Source: Streptomyces sp. Je 1-79
GTDB taxonomy: Bacteria; Actinomycetota; Actinomycetes; Streptomycetales; Streptomycetaceae
Direction of reading: 5' to 3'
Assembly: GCF_025195125.1 (NCBI RefSeq)
Contig: NZ_JAMGSL010000002.1
Location: 186,001-250,000 of the forward strand
DNA: 64,000 nt
The position numbers and the translations under genes are program-made. Below, in pieces: positions 24,370-32,646 of this stretch. Within the stretch, counting starts at the first letter, position 1. Each line of letters opens with the position of its first letter. The notes beneath the pieces were generated by a model that made no database searches, was not told where the DNA came from, and saw nothing but the letters and a program-made list of their open reading frames with translations.

Positions 24370-25245
24370 TCAGCCCTTGAGGCCACCGGCGGTGAGTCCG
24401 CTCATGATGTTCCGCTGGAAGATCAGGAAGATCAGCAGCGTGGGAACGGAGGCGATGGTCAGAGCGGCGATCAGGACGTTGACCGGGACACCGTTGGACA
24501 GTGAGTAGATGCCGACGTTGAGGGTCTGCTTCGACGGGTCGGGCAGGGTGAGCATCGGCCAGAGGAAGTCCTTCCAGACGCCCACGACCGCGAAGATCGA
24601 CACCACGCCGAGAATGGGCCGGGAGATCGGCAGGACGATCGACCACAGGACCCGAATGGACGAGGCCCCGTCCATGGACGCGGCGTCGAGCAGCTCCTTG
24701 GGGATGGAGTCGAAGAACCGCTTCAGCAGGAAGATGTTGAAGGCGTTGGTGACGGCCGGCAGCCAGATCGCCCATGGCGTGTTCAGCAGGTTTCGCTCGA
24801 TGACCGGCACGTCGAGCACGGTCAGGTACTGCGGCACGACGAGCACGGTCGCCGGGATCATGAGCGTGGCGAGCATCATGCCGAGGATCGCCTTGCCGAA
24901 CATGGGCCGCAGCTTCGACAGCGAGTAGGCGGCCGCCACGTCGAGGACCAGCTGGAAGGCGAGCGCGCCGAAGGCGTAGTACAGCGTGTTGAAGAGCAGG
25001 GTGGCGAGATCCATGACCTCCCAGGCCCGCGTGTAGTTCTCCGGCTCGAACGATTCGGGCACCAGGGTCGGCGGGGTGGCGATGACTTCCTGGGCGTCCT
25101 TGAATCCGCTGGACACGAGCCAGTAGAGCGGTCCGAGGAAGACCAGGGTGAACAGGAGGACGACGGCGGCGAAGACGGCCCAGTAGAGGACCTTGCCGCG
25201 GGGCCTGGCGAGAACGGCCGGCGAGATGAGCGTACGTGTGGACAT
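24370..25245 (-). CDS. CUT1 sugar ABC importer permease (MalG type), alpha-glucoside system
   Basis: 291 aa with six predicted membrane segments, EAA loop in PKELLDAASMDGASSIRVLW, and C-terminus MSGLTAGGLKG typical of MalG-like subunits. It pairs with the permease encoded 15 bp upstream. It is the last gene before a hairpin and the GH13 gene. No ATPase gene accompanies it, so a shared MsiK-type ATPase elsewhere is expected. Confidence 0.9.
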   Translation of the reverse strand: MSTRTLISPAVLARPRGKVLYWAVFAAVVLLFTLVFLGPLYWLVSSGFKDAQEVIATPPTLVPESFEPENYTRAWEVMDLATLLFNTLYYAFGALAFQLVLDVAAAYSLSKLRPMFGKAILGMMLATLMIPATVLVVPQYLTVLDVPVIERNLLNTPWAIWLPAVTNAFNIFLLKRFFDSIPKELLDAASMDGASSIRVLWSIVLPISRPILGVVSIFAVVGVWKDFLWPMLTLPDPSKQTLNVGIYSLSNGVPVNVLIAALTIASVPTLLIFLIFQRNIMSGLTAGGLKG

Positions 25246-25260
25246 GGCTGGTCTCCGGTC

Positions 25261-26220
25261 CTACTCGTCCTCGGCGCGGCTGAGCTTGACGTACACCGCC
25301 GAGAATCCGGCCAGGAGTACGAGCAGGAGCAGGCCGAGCGCCGCCGCGGCACCGTAGTTGTTGAAGTTGAAGGCGTACTGGTAGATGAGGTAGACGACCG
25401 TGGTCGTCGAACCCTCGGGGCCGGCGCCGCCGGTGAGCAGGAACGGCTCCACGAAGACCTGCATCGTGGCGATGACCTGCATGAGCGCCATCAGCGACAG
25501 GATGAGACGGGTCTGCGGGATGGTGACGTGCCAGATCTTGCGGAACAGGCCGGCGCCGTCGAGCTCGGCCGCCTCGTACAGCTCGCCGGGGATGGACTGG
25601 AGCGAGGCGAGGTAGATCAGGGTCGCACCGCCCATGTTCATCCAGGTGGAGGCGATGACGACGGCGAACATCGAGATGTCCGGGTCCTGGAGCCACTGCT
25701 GCTCGGGCAGCCCGATGGAGGTGAACAGCTCGTTGAGGAGACCGTAGCCGGGGTCGTAGAGGTACTTGAAGAGCAGGACCGAGGCGACCGGCGGCAGCAT
25801 CACGGGCAGGTAGACCAGGAGCCGGAGGTAGCCCTGGCCGTGCTGGAACTCGTTGATGACCACGGCGACGAGAAACGGCACCGCGAAGCCGAGGACGAGC
25901 GCGAGTACGGTGAACAGGGCGGTGTTGCCCCACGCCTGCCAGAAGGCCGGATCGTTGAACACCGTGACCAGGTTGTCGAAACCGACCCAGGTCGTGCGGC
26001 CGTCCTCGGTCTTCTGGAAGGCCAGGAAGAACTCCCGCACCATCGGATACCAGGAGAAGACGCCGAAGCACAGCACCGCGCCGATGAGGAAACCGTGTGC
26101 GGTCGCATTGCGCCGCAGGGCACGCGCGAAACTGCCGGAGGCAGGCCCCGGCTTCGTCTCACGCGGCGGGGCGGGGCGGGTGCGATCCGCCTTGCTCGGG
26201 GTCAGGCTGGGGGCCGACAT
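25261..26220 (-). CDS. CUT1 sugar ABC importer permease (MalF type), alpha-glucoside system
   Basis: 319 aa. N-terminal cytoplasmic tail of ~35 residues, then membrane segments (AHGFLIGAVLCFGVFSWYPM; VLALVLGFAVPFLVAVV) and the EAA loop in GELYEAAELDGAGLFRKIW. It forms the translocation pore with the next gene. It follows the binding-protein gene after a palindrome that could reduce read-through, as is common where binding protein is needed in excess. Confidence 0.9.
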   Translation of the reverse strand: MSAPSLTPSKADRTRPAPPRETKPGPASGSFARALRRNATAHGFLIGAVLCFGVFSWYPMVREFFLAFQKTEDGRTTWVGFDNLVTVFNDPAFWQAWGNTALFTVLALVLGFAVPFLVAVVINEFQHGQGYLRLLVYLPVMLPPVASVLLFKYLYDPGYGLLNELFTSIGLPEQQWLQDPDISMFAVVIASTWMNMGGATLIYLASLQSIPGELYEAAELDGAGLFRKIWHVTIPQTRLILSLMALMQVIATMQVFVEPFLLTGGAGPEGSTTTVVYLIYQYAFNFNNYGAAAALGLLLLVLLAGFSAVYVKLSRAEDE

Positions 26221-26325
26221 CGTCGCTCCTTGGTACTGTCTGCCGGTTCTGAGCCCGATCAGGCGGACTGATGGGCCTGGGCAGGCCGGAGTGGGTCCGG
26301 CCGGCCCTCTGGACCGGGGCGGGCA

Positions 26326-26347
26326 GCTGCCCGCCCCGCACCCGACC
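26326..26347. terminator. 22-bp perfect palindrome between binding-protein and permease genes
   Basis: GGGGCGGGCAG-CTGCCCGCCCC is a perfect palindrome two bases after the binding-protein stop. It probably stabilises the upstream message or attenuates read-through into the permease genes, giving more binding protein than permease. Confidence 0.7.
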
Positions 26348-26349
26348 GG

Positions 26350-27768
26350 TCACTGGTTGGCGAGGACCTGGTTCACCTGCGCCTCGGCGGTGGCGAGGAG
26401 CTTGTCTATGTCGGCGTCCTTGTTGGTGAGGATGCCCGACATGACGTTGTCCAGGATCTTGTAGACCTCCTGCGCCTTCGGCGGCTCGGCCTTGCCCGCG
26501 ACGGGGTTGTCCATGAAGGTCTTGAAGTTCGCGACCGGCATGGTGGCGTGGGCGAGACGTGCGGCGTCGTCCGTGGTCTTGGACTGGTTCAGCCAGAAGT
26601 TGGGCTGCGGGACGCCGACCGGCAGGCCGTCCTGCTTGGTGCGCTCCCAGTCGAACTGGCCCTTGCCCACGGTGAGGTTCTTGAAGTTCAGCCAGGCGAC
26701 CGCGGCCTTGATCTTGTCGGGCGAGATGCCCTTCTTGATCATGTAGTTGTTTCCGCCGGCCAGCGTGGCCTTCTCACCGGGGATCGGTCCCATGCCGAAG
26801 TTCTCGTACTTCGCGCCCAGCTGCTGGGCCATGTACGCGATGTCGTCGGGCGCGGCGAGGAACATGCCGAGCTTGTCGGTGGAGATCTGCTTCTGCAGCT
26901 CGCCCCACTTCAGCAGCTGGGTCTTGCCCATGGAGTCGTCCTCCCAGCGCATGGCGTGGAGGTTCTTCGCGACCTGCTTGCCGAGCTCGTTGTTGAACGC
27001 CGCCTTCTTGCCGGACGCGTCCACGACGTCACCGCCGACGCTGTACATCTGCGCGGTGAAGTGCCAGCCGCCCTGGTTGCCCGCGCTGTACTCACCGAAG
27101 CCGGAGATCCCCTCGCCCAGGCCGGCGATCTTCTTCGCGGCGGCGCGGACCTCGTCCCAGGTGCGCGGCGGGGCGTCGGGGTTCAGGCCCGCGTCCTTGA
27201 AGAGCTTGCGGTTGATCAGCAGGCCCATCGTGTAGTTGCTGGTGGGCAGGCCGTACAGCTTGCCGTCCTGCTTGAGGGAGTTGAGGACGTTCGGGTCGAT
27301 GTCCTTCAGGAGCGGGACGCTCTTGTCGTTGACGTACGCGGTGATGTCGGCGGCGCCGTCGTTGTCGAGCACCTGCGGCAGGTCGGTGAAGTACGTGTAG
27401 AAGACGTCCGGCTGCGACTTGGCCTTGAGCATCGCGGTGAACCGCGGCGGCTCCAGACACTGGCCGGGGGTGGAGCGGCCCTCGATGGTGACGTTCGGGT
27501 ACGTCTTGTTGAACTCGGCGACGTCCTCCTTCCACTCCTTCAGCTCGGGCGCCTTCGCCGCGGGCGGCATGCAGTCGATCGTGAGCGTCACCTTGGTCTT
27601 CGGGTCCAGCGGCAGCGTGGGATCCGAGGAACCGTTCTGCTGGGTTCCCTCGCTGTTGTTGTCGTTGCTGCTGCTCGTGCCGCACGCGGCGAGCGCGGTG
27701 AGCGACAGGGCGGAGACGAGGGCGATCGCGGCTGCACGGCGGCTGCGGCTGACCCGGGCACTTCTCAT
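26350..27768 (-). CDS. Sugar-binding lipoprotein, alpha-glucoside importer
   Basis: 472 aa from ATG 27768 (GAAGGGG upstream). Lipoprotein signal AAAIALVSALSLTALAACG with Cys about residue 29, followed by a Ser/Asn-rich tether (SSSNDNNSEGTQQNGSSD). The binding domain has SQPDVFYTYFTDLPQVLD and SNYTMGLLINRKLFKDAGL. From memory the chain resembles AglE-type alpha-glucoside binders more than MalE. It heads the importer genes, with GH13 alpha-glucosidase downstream and a giant GH87-like enzyme upstream, so nigero- or malto-oligosaccharides are the likely ligands. An inverted repeat upstream (27898-27911) is a candidate operator. Confidence 0.87.
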   Translation of the reverse strand: MRSARVSRSRRAAAIALVSALSLTALAACGTSSSNDNNSEGTQQNGSSDPTLPLDPKTKVTLTIDCMPPAAKAPELKEWKEDVAEFNKTYPNVTIEGRSTPGQCLEPPRFTAMLKAKSQPDVFYTYFTDLPQVLDNDGAADITAYVNDKSVPLLKDIDPNVLNSLKQDGKLYGLPTSNYTMGLLINRKLFKDAGLNPDAPPRTWDEVRAAAKKIAGLGEGISGFGEYSAGNQGGWHFTAQMYSVGGDVVDASGKKAAFNNELGKQVAKNLHAMRWEDDSMGKTQLLKWGELQKQISTDKLGMFLAAPDDIAYMAQQLGAKYENFGMGPIPGEKATLAGGNNYMIKKGISPDKIKAAVAWLNFKNLTVGKGQFDWERTKQDGLPVGVPQPNFWLNQSKTTDDAARLAHATMPVANFKTFMDNPVAGKAEPPKAQEVYKILDNVMSGILTNKDADIDKLLATAEAQVNQVLANQ

Positions 27769-27897
27769 GAGTGGACCCCTTCGGGCATGAACGAGGAGTG
27801 GTACGTGAACGTGGAGGTCACCCCATCGCCGGCGGCGTTGTGGGGTGCGGCACACTCAACCACCACCAACAAGTGAACGCAAGATCTCGCGCTAGTT

Positions 27898-27911
27898 TCG
27901 CAATTGTGCGA
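27898..27911. promoter_or_regulatory. Candidate operator upstream of the alpha-glucoside importer
   Basis: TCGCA-ATTG-TGCGA is an inverted repeat 130 bases upstream of the binding-protein start, in a locally AT-rich stretch (27870-27940). On the minus strand the region reads TTGCGAAAC and then CTTGCGTTC, resembling the CTTGC-type repeats reported for Streptomyces MalR sites. Assignment to the MalR-like regulator at 36521 is inference. Confidence 0.4.
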
Positions 27912-27999
27912 CAGGGGCGCGTAATCATATCGTGACCGGCGCGCAGGGTTGCGACGCAGGCAGGTGTCGACGGCACCCTTCGAAAAGGGCAGCACCTGG

Positions 28000-28035
28000 C
28001 CGGCGCAGGGCTCACGGAGGAGTTCCCTGCGCCGG
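28000..28035 (-). terminator. Hairpin terminator of the largest GH87-like gene
   Basis: CCGGCGCAGGG (28000-28010) pairs with CCCTGCGCCGG (28025-28035), extended outward by CACC/GGTG. A second small hairpin CCTCCGG/CCGGAGG lies at 28042-28061, closer to the stop codon. The region 27769-28069 holds no gene. Confidence 0.75.
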
Positions 28036-28069
28036 CGGGTGCCTCCGGTGGACGCCGGAGGACCACGGC

Positions 28070-31000
28070 CTACGGGTTGACGTTGATCTTGAAGGTGGAG
28101 GTGGTGTTACGGATGTCGACGGCGTTGCCGTTCATCCTCAGCCCGTTGAAGGTGACCTCTCCGACGGCGGGGCCCTGCCCGGACTCCGGCATCTCGTTGG
28201 CCCAGAGGCCGAAGCCGGACTTGGCGTCCCAGGCGTCGCCGCTCTTGCGGGCTCCGGTGATGGAGATGTCGGTGAGGATGGTGTCCTTGATCGGGAACTG
28301 CGGCTGTCCGCCGACGTAGTTCGTCTGGAACAGGATGCCGCTGTAGGTGGGGTCGACGATGTCGATGCTGTTCACCCTGATGCCCTGGAAGACCTTGGAC
28401 GCGGAGAACAGCCACAGGCCGGGGAAGGTCTGGTTGCCCCAGAAGTGACCGCCGGCCCGGACGATCGAGATGTTCTCCAGGGTCGTCGGCTCGGTTCCGA
28501 AGCCGTTCATGGCGTAGCCGAAGTCCAGGGAGGAGACGGTGACGCCGGAGTAGACGAGGGTGTCGGCGATGTGGATGTTGCGGAAGGTGTTGTTGTAGCC
28601 GCCGTAGACGGCGAGGCCCGCAGCCCGCCAGGTGAGCGTGCTGGTCAGGTTCTCGTACACGTTGTTCTTCATGTCGGCGCCGCCGGCGTCGATCGCCGAG
28701 AACAGCGCGAAGCTGTCGTCACCCGTCGCCCGGGCGTCGTTGTTCACGACGTGGTTGTCGGTGGAGCCGTTGGTCATGTTGATGCCGTCGGCGAACATGT
28801 TGCGGATCCGGGAGTTCTTGATCGTGATCCGGTCGGTGTTGGCGCCCCAGTAGAGGCACACCATGTGCTCGGTCCAGATCTTGTCGATCTCGATGTCGGT
28901 CACGTTGGCGAAGTCGAAGACCTTGCCGGGACCGTCGATGCGCGAGGTGTAGTTGCCGAAGTAGGCGAAGTTGCGGAACGACGAGCCCTTCGCCGCCGCC
29001 TCGGCCCGGAAGCCGACGTCGGTGTTGTTCTGCGTGGAGGGCGCGTGGAACCTCGTGTACCAGGGGCCGGCGCCGATGACCTGGACGGGCTTGCCGTAGA
29101 CCTGGAACTTGCTGGAGGTCTGGTAGTCACCGGGCGGAAGGTAGACGCCGACGAGCCTGCCGGTGGAGTCCATACGGACCTTGTCGAGCGCGTTCTGCAC
29201 GTCCTGCTGGCCGAAGCCGGTCGCGACGACGTACGCGGCGGGGTCCGGGTTGGCGACCGGGGCGACCTGCTCCAGGTTGACGAAGTCGATCGCGTAGTTC
29301 GCCGCGCTGTTGGCGGCGTCCTTCTGGAGGCGGATCCTGCTGCCGGCCGGGACGGTCTCGCCGAGCAGGAGGTGGGCTTCGTCGTAGATGTGACGGGGGC
29401 CGCCGGCCGAGGGAGCGTTCTCCGGGTTGGTCTCGGCGCCGTACAGCCAGGCGTACTTCGACGTCAGCGGCATCGCCTTCTTGAACACGCCGTCGACGTA
29501 CACGTTGATCGTGGAGTCGATGCCGCCACCGCCCGGGGCATCCGGGATGGAGAAGCGGGTGACCAGGGTGTTCGTGGACGCCCTGGTGGTGAACTCGACG
29601 TACTCGCCGGTCGCGTCCAGGTTCACCGCCTTGCGGCCGGAGGCCTCGCCCGCGATGTCGCCGACCGTGCGGTTGGGCCCGGCGACGGTTGCGCCGCCGC
29701 CGGCGGTGCCGTCCTCCGCCTCGTACATGTCGTACGGCATGTTCGCGCCTCGCCCGACGAACAGCGCCTGGGAGGACGTGTTGTTCGCGCGCTTGACCGG
29801 AAGTTCGTCGGCGTCGTCGGCGAGCACCGTGCGCACCGTGTACGAACCGTTGGCAGCGGTCCACGGGCCGAGGGTCACCACGGTCGAGGCACCGGCGGCG
29901 AGGCTGCCGTTGTAGGAGCCCGTCAGGGTCTTGACCGTGGCGCCCTGCTTGTCGATCAGGTTCAGGGTGACGCCGTGGCTGCCCGCCGAGGTGGGCTGGT
30001 TGCCCTGGTTCCTCACTGTCGCCTTGAAGGAGACGGTGTCACCGGCGGACGGGCTGGACGGGGTGGTCGTGACCGAGGTGGTGACCACGTCGGCGCTGGT
30101 GACCGGCTTGACCACCAGAGCGGTGGGACGGGTGTGGGTGTTGTTGGTCTCGTTCTGCTCGATGACCGCGTTCGCCTCGTCGGCGACCGCGCTCAGCTCG
30201 TACGAGCCCGCCTCCCGCGCGCCGATGGAGGCGCTGACCGTCGTCTGGGCGCCGGCGGCCAGGGCCCCGACCTGGGCGGTGGCGACCTTCGTGCCGCCCA
30301 GGCGCAGCGCGACGGCGCTGGCAGGCGCGGCGGCCGGGCCGCTGTTGCGGACGGTTGCGCTGACCGTGATCGTGTCCGACTCGACCGGGGCGGCCGGCGT
30401 CGTGGTGAGTCCGGTCACCTCGAGGTCCGGGTTGGGCGCGGCCACGCCCATGACCTGGAACTCCGCGAGCTGGCCCGCCGAGGACCCCGAGTTGGCCGTG
30501 AACCTCAGCTGCACGTCGGCGACGCGCGCGGTGACCGGTACGGTCACGGTGTTGCCGCTCGACGGGTCGAAGGAGTAGCTCTTCGCGGCGACCAGGCTCG
30601 TGAAGCCGGTGGCGTTCTGCTCGCGTCCGAGGACCTCGACGGTCTGGTTGCGGGCGCCCCAGGCGGTGGCCGGGTCGAGCTTCAGGACGAGCCGGTCGAG
30701 GTCGGCGTTGGAGCCCAGCTTCACGGTGAGGGTCTGCGGGTAGCTGCCGCCCGCGCCCTCCCAGTAGGTGCTGGTGTTGTTGTCGTTGGCGTTGGTCGCG
30801 ACGAAGTTGTGGACCGAGGAAGAGGCGCTGATCGCCTTGCCGACGGCCAGGTTGGAACCCGCCCCGCCGGTGCCGTTGCGGGTGACGGTGTTGCTGTTGG
30901 CGGACTGGTTGCCGGCCGCGTCCCTGGCTCGTACGTGGTACGTGACCGTCTGGTTCGCCGGGCGGTTGTCCGTGTACGTCGTGACGTTGCCCGCCACGCT

Positions 31001-32359
31001 CGTCAGCAGCGTGTTGTCGGCATAGATGTCGTAGCCGGTGACACCCGTGTTGTCCGACGAGGCACCCCACGTCAGCTTCACCTGACCGGACGCCGGCTCG
31101 GTGAACGCCAGGCTCGCCGGGGTCGTCGGCGCCTGCGTGTCACCGGTGTCGCCCCGGCGGGTGACGGTGTTGCTGTTGGCGGACTGGTTGCCGGCCGCGT
31201 CCCTGGCTCGTACGTGGTACGTGACCGTCTGGTTCGCCGGGCGGTTGTCCGTGTACGTCGTGACGTTGCCCGCCACGCTCGTCAGCAGCGTGTTGTCGGC
31301 ATAGATGTCGTAGCCGGTGACACCCGTGTTGTCCGACGAGGCACCCCACGTCAGCTTCACCTGACCGGACGCCGGCTCGGTGAACGCCAGGCTCGCCGGA
31401 ACCGTCGGCGCCTGCGTGTCACCGGTGGCCGGACCGTAGACCTCCAGCTCGGATATCTGAGCGGCGGGCTGGGTGGTGTTCGCGGTGACCAGGACACGGA
31501 TGTAGCGCGCGGTCGTCTCACCGAACGGGATCGTCACGGAGTTCTGGCCGGAAGGGGCGAACTCGTACGCCTTGGAGGTGGTGAGGTCGGTGAAGTCCGT
31601 GCCGTTCGCGCTGCTCTGGATCTTCAGCGTCTGGCTGCGGGCGCCCCAGCCGTCGGGCAGACGCAGCACGACGCGGTCGACACGGACGGATGTGCCGAGG
31701 TCGGCCCGCAGCCACTGGGGCAGTTCGTTGTTGCGGCTCTCCCAGTAGGTGGCCTTGTTGCCGTCGTTGGCGTTGCCCGCCGCGTACACCTCGGTGTGGC
31801 TGCTCGCGGTCAGGGTCTTGCCCGCAGCGAGGTTGGCGGAGGTGCCGTCGGCGGCGTGGACCTGCAACTCGGAGAGCTGCGCGGCCTGCCAGCCGGTGTT
31901 GGCGGTGATCTCGACGCGGACGAAGCGCGCCTGGGTGGCCGGAAAGCTCACCGTGACGGTGTTGCCCGCCCCCGGGCTGAAGGTGTACGTGGCGGAACTC
32001 TTCAGCGTGGTGAAGCCGGTGCCATCGGCGCTGCCCTGGACGGAGAGGGTCTGGTTGCGGCTCTCCCAGCCCGCCGGGAGCTTCAGGACGACCTCGTCCA
32101 AGCGGGTGCTCGTACCGAGGTCGGCCTGGACCCACTGGGGAAGGTCCGAGCCGGCGCTCTGCCAGTACGTGCCCTGGTTTCCGTCGGTGACGTTCGCGGC
32201 GCCGTACTCGGCCACGGCGCTGCCGGCCGCCGCGGGATCACCCAGTGCGATGTTGGGGCCTCCAGCCGCCTGGGCGGTCACGAGAGGACCGCCCAGCGCC
32301 AGCAGGCTCGTCGCGATCACGGCGCACATGCTCCGTGATCTCCAGTTGTCCAGTTTCAT
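28070..32359 (-). CDS. Giant secreted GH87-like alpha-1,3-glucanase with discoidin, FN3 and CARDB modules
   Basis: 1429 aa from ATG 32359 (GAGGA upstream). Signal peptide (MCAVIATSLLALGGPLVTAQA), discoidin-like domains at ~33-173, ~174-310 and ~504-640, two FN3 domains (~314-400, ~407-495), two CARDB-type domains (~642-757, ~757-868), a CBM6/35-like sandwich (~870-1035, MYEAEDGTAGGG), then a C-terminal beta-helix (~1040-1429). The helix has D1191 in MFADGINMTNG and D1214-D1215 in ATGDDSFALF, matching the +23/+24 Asp triad of GH87. Multi-discoidin plus CBM6 plus C-terminal GH87 is the known layout of bacterial alpha-1,3-glucanases. It should bind and hydrolyse insoluble alpha-1,3-glucan outside the cell. 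The FN3 pair is identical at DNA level, a recent duplication. Confidence 0.85.
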   Translation of the reverse strand: MKLDNWRSRSMCAVIATSLLALGGPLVTAQAAGGPNIALGDPAAAGSAVAEYGAANVTDGNQGTYWQSAGSDLPQWVQADLGTSTRLDEVVLKLPAGWESRNQTLSVQGSADGTGFTTLKSSATYTFSPGAGNTVTVSFPATQARFVRVEITANTGWQAAQLSELQVHAADGTSANLAAGKTLTASSHTEVYAAGNANDGNKATYWESRNNELPQWLRADLGTSVRVDRVVLRLPDGWGARSQTLKIQSSANGTDFTDLTTSKAYEFAPSGQNSVTIPFGETTARYIRVLVTANTTQPAAQISELEVYGPATGDTQAPTVPASLAFTEPASGQVKLTWGASSDNTGVTGYDIYADNTLLTSVAGNVTTYTDNRPANQTVTYHVRARDAAGNQSANSNTVTRRGDTGDTQAPTTPASLAFTEPASGQVKLTWGASSDNTGVTGYDIYADNTLLTSVAGNVTTYTDNRPANQTVTYHVRARDAAGNQSANSNTVTRNGTGGAGSNLAVGKAISASSSVHNFVATNANDNNTSTYWEGAGGSYPQTLTVKLGSNADLDRLVLKLDPATAWGARNQTVEVLGREQNATGFTSLVAAKSYSFDPSSGNTVTVPVTARVADVQLRFTANSGSSAGQLAEFQVMGVAAPNPDLEVTGLTTTPAAPVESDTITVSATVRNSGPAAAPASAVALRLGGTKVATAQVGALAAGAQTTVSASIGAREAGSYELSAVADEANAVIEQNETNNTHTRPTALVVKPVTSADVVTTSVTTTPSSPSAGDTVSFKATVRNQGNQPTSAGSHGVTLNLIDKQGATVKTLTGSYNGSLAAGASTVVTLGPWTAANGSYTVRTVLADDADELPVKRANNTSSQALFVGRGANMPYDMYEAEDGTAGGGATVAGPNRTVGDIAGEASGRKAVNLDATGEYVEFTTRASTNTLVTRFSIPDAPGGGGIDSTINVYVDGVFKKAMPLTSKYAWLYGAETNPENAPSAGGPRHIYDEAHLLLGETVPAGSRIRLQKDAANSAANYAIDFVNLEQVAPVANPDPAAYVVATGFGQQDVQNALDKVRMDSTGRLVGVYLPPGDYQTSSKFQVYGKPVQVIGAGPWYTRFHAPSTQNNTDVGFRAEAAAKGSSFRNFAYFGNYTSRIDGPGKVFDFANVTDIEIDKIWTEHMVCLYWGANTDRITIKNSRIRNMFADGINMTNGSTDNHVVNNDARATGDDSFALFSAIDAGGADMKNNVYENLTSTLTWRAAGLAVYGGYNNTFRNIHIADTLVYSGVTVSSLDFGYAMNGFGTEPTTLENISIVRAGGHFWGNQTFPGLWLFSASKVFQGIRVNSIDIVDPTYSGILFQTNYVGGQPQFPIKDTILTDISITGARKSGDAWDAKSGFGLWANEMPESGQGPAVGEVTFNGLRMNGNAVDIRNTTSTFKINVNP
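30879..31426. repeat. Tandem 279-bp duplication encoding two identical FN3 domains
   Basis: Bases 30879-31120 recur at 31158-31399 with no difference I could find over 242 bp; the match then continues with two substitutions to 31147/31426. The period is 279 bp (93 codons), so the frame is kept. Silent sites are identical too, which points to a recent duplication or ongoing gene conversion rather than selection on protein alone. Confidence 0.92.
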
Positions 32360-32475
32360 CTGTCCTCGATCTCGGCCCCGCATGCGCTAGCTGCGTGGCG
32401 CGGCTCGTCGGAATCCCGTACAGCTCGCCTTTGTCGTCTATTTACTGCGAGCGGTGGAAGAGTTGCAGAGATTGG

Positions 32476-32571
32476 CCAACTCGTCTACGCCCGAAGGTAG
32501 TTGGATTCCAGAAGGCAGAACCGGCCGATCGAGGGCATGCCGAAGACCCCGCTCGCCGCAGGCGGCGGGGT
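32476..32571. other. Leader of the giant GH87-like gene and weak second hairpin
   Basis: CCAACT (32476-32481) and AGTTGG (32499-32504) form a small inverted repeat about 120 bases upstream of the giant enzyme's start. A G/C hairpin with one bulge (32545-32571) adjoins the terminator of the next gene. No ORF is credible in 32360-32646. Confidence 0.35.
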
Positions 32572-32585
32572 GCGCTCGGCCTTGC

Positions 32586-32613
32586 GGGTCCGGCCACCGC
32601 CGTGGCCGGACCC
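32586..32613 (-). terminator. Hairpin terminator of the second GH87-like gene
   Basis: GGGTCCGGCCAC (32586-32597) pairs perfectly with GTGGCCGGACCC (32602-32613) around a 4-base loop, 34 bases past the stop codon. Confidence 0.85.
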
Positions 32614-32646
32614 CTGTTCACGGCGCTCTCGGCGCCGGTGACGGTG

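Noticed and set aside
30879..31426. Repeat region considered as CRISPR or insertion
   Set aside because: Two large in-frame copies only, encoding FN3 domains; no short repeats with unique spacers, no transposase.
27932..32338. A 1468-codon open frame on the plus strand opposite the giant GH87-like gene
   Set aside because: It is a mirror of GC-rich codon bias: composition is Val/Gly/Asp/Arg repetitive, no domain, no ribosome binding site, while the minus strand has clear domains.
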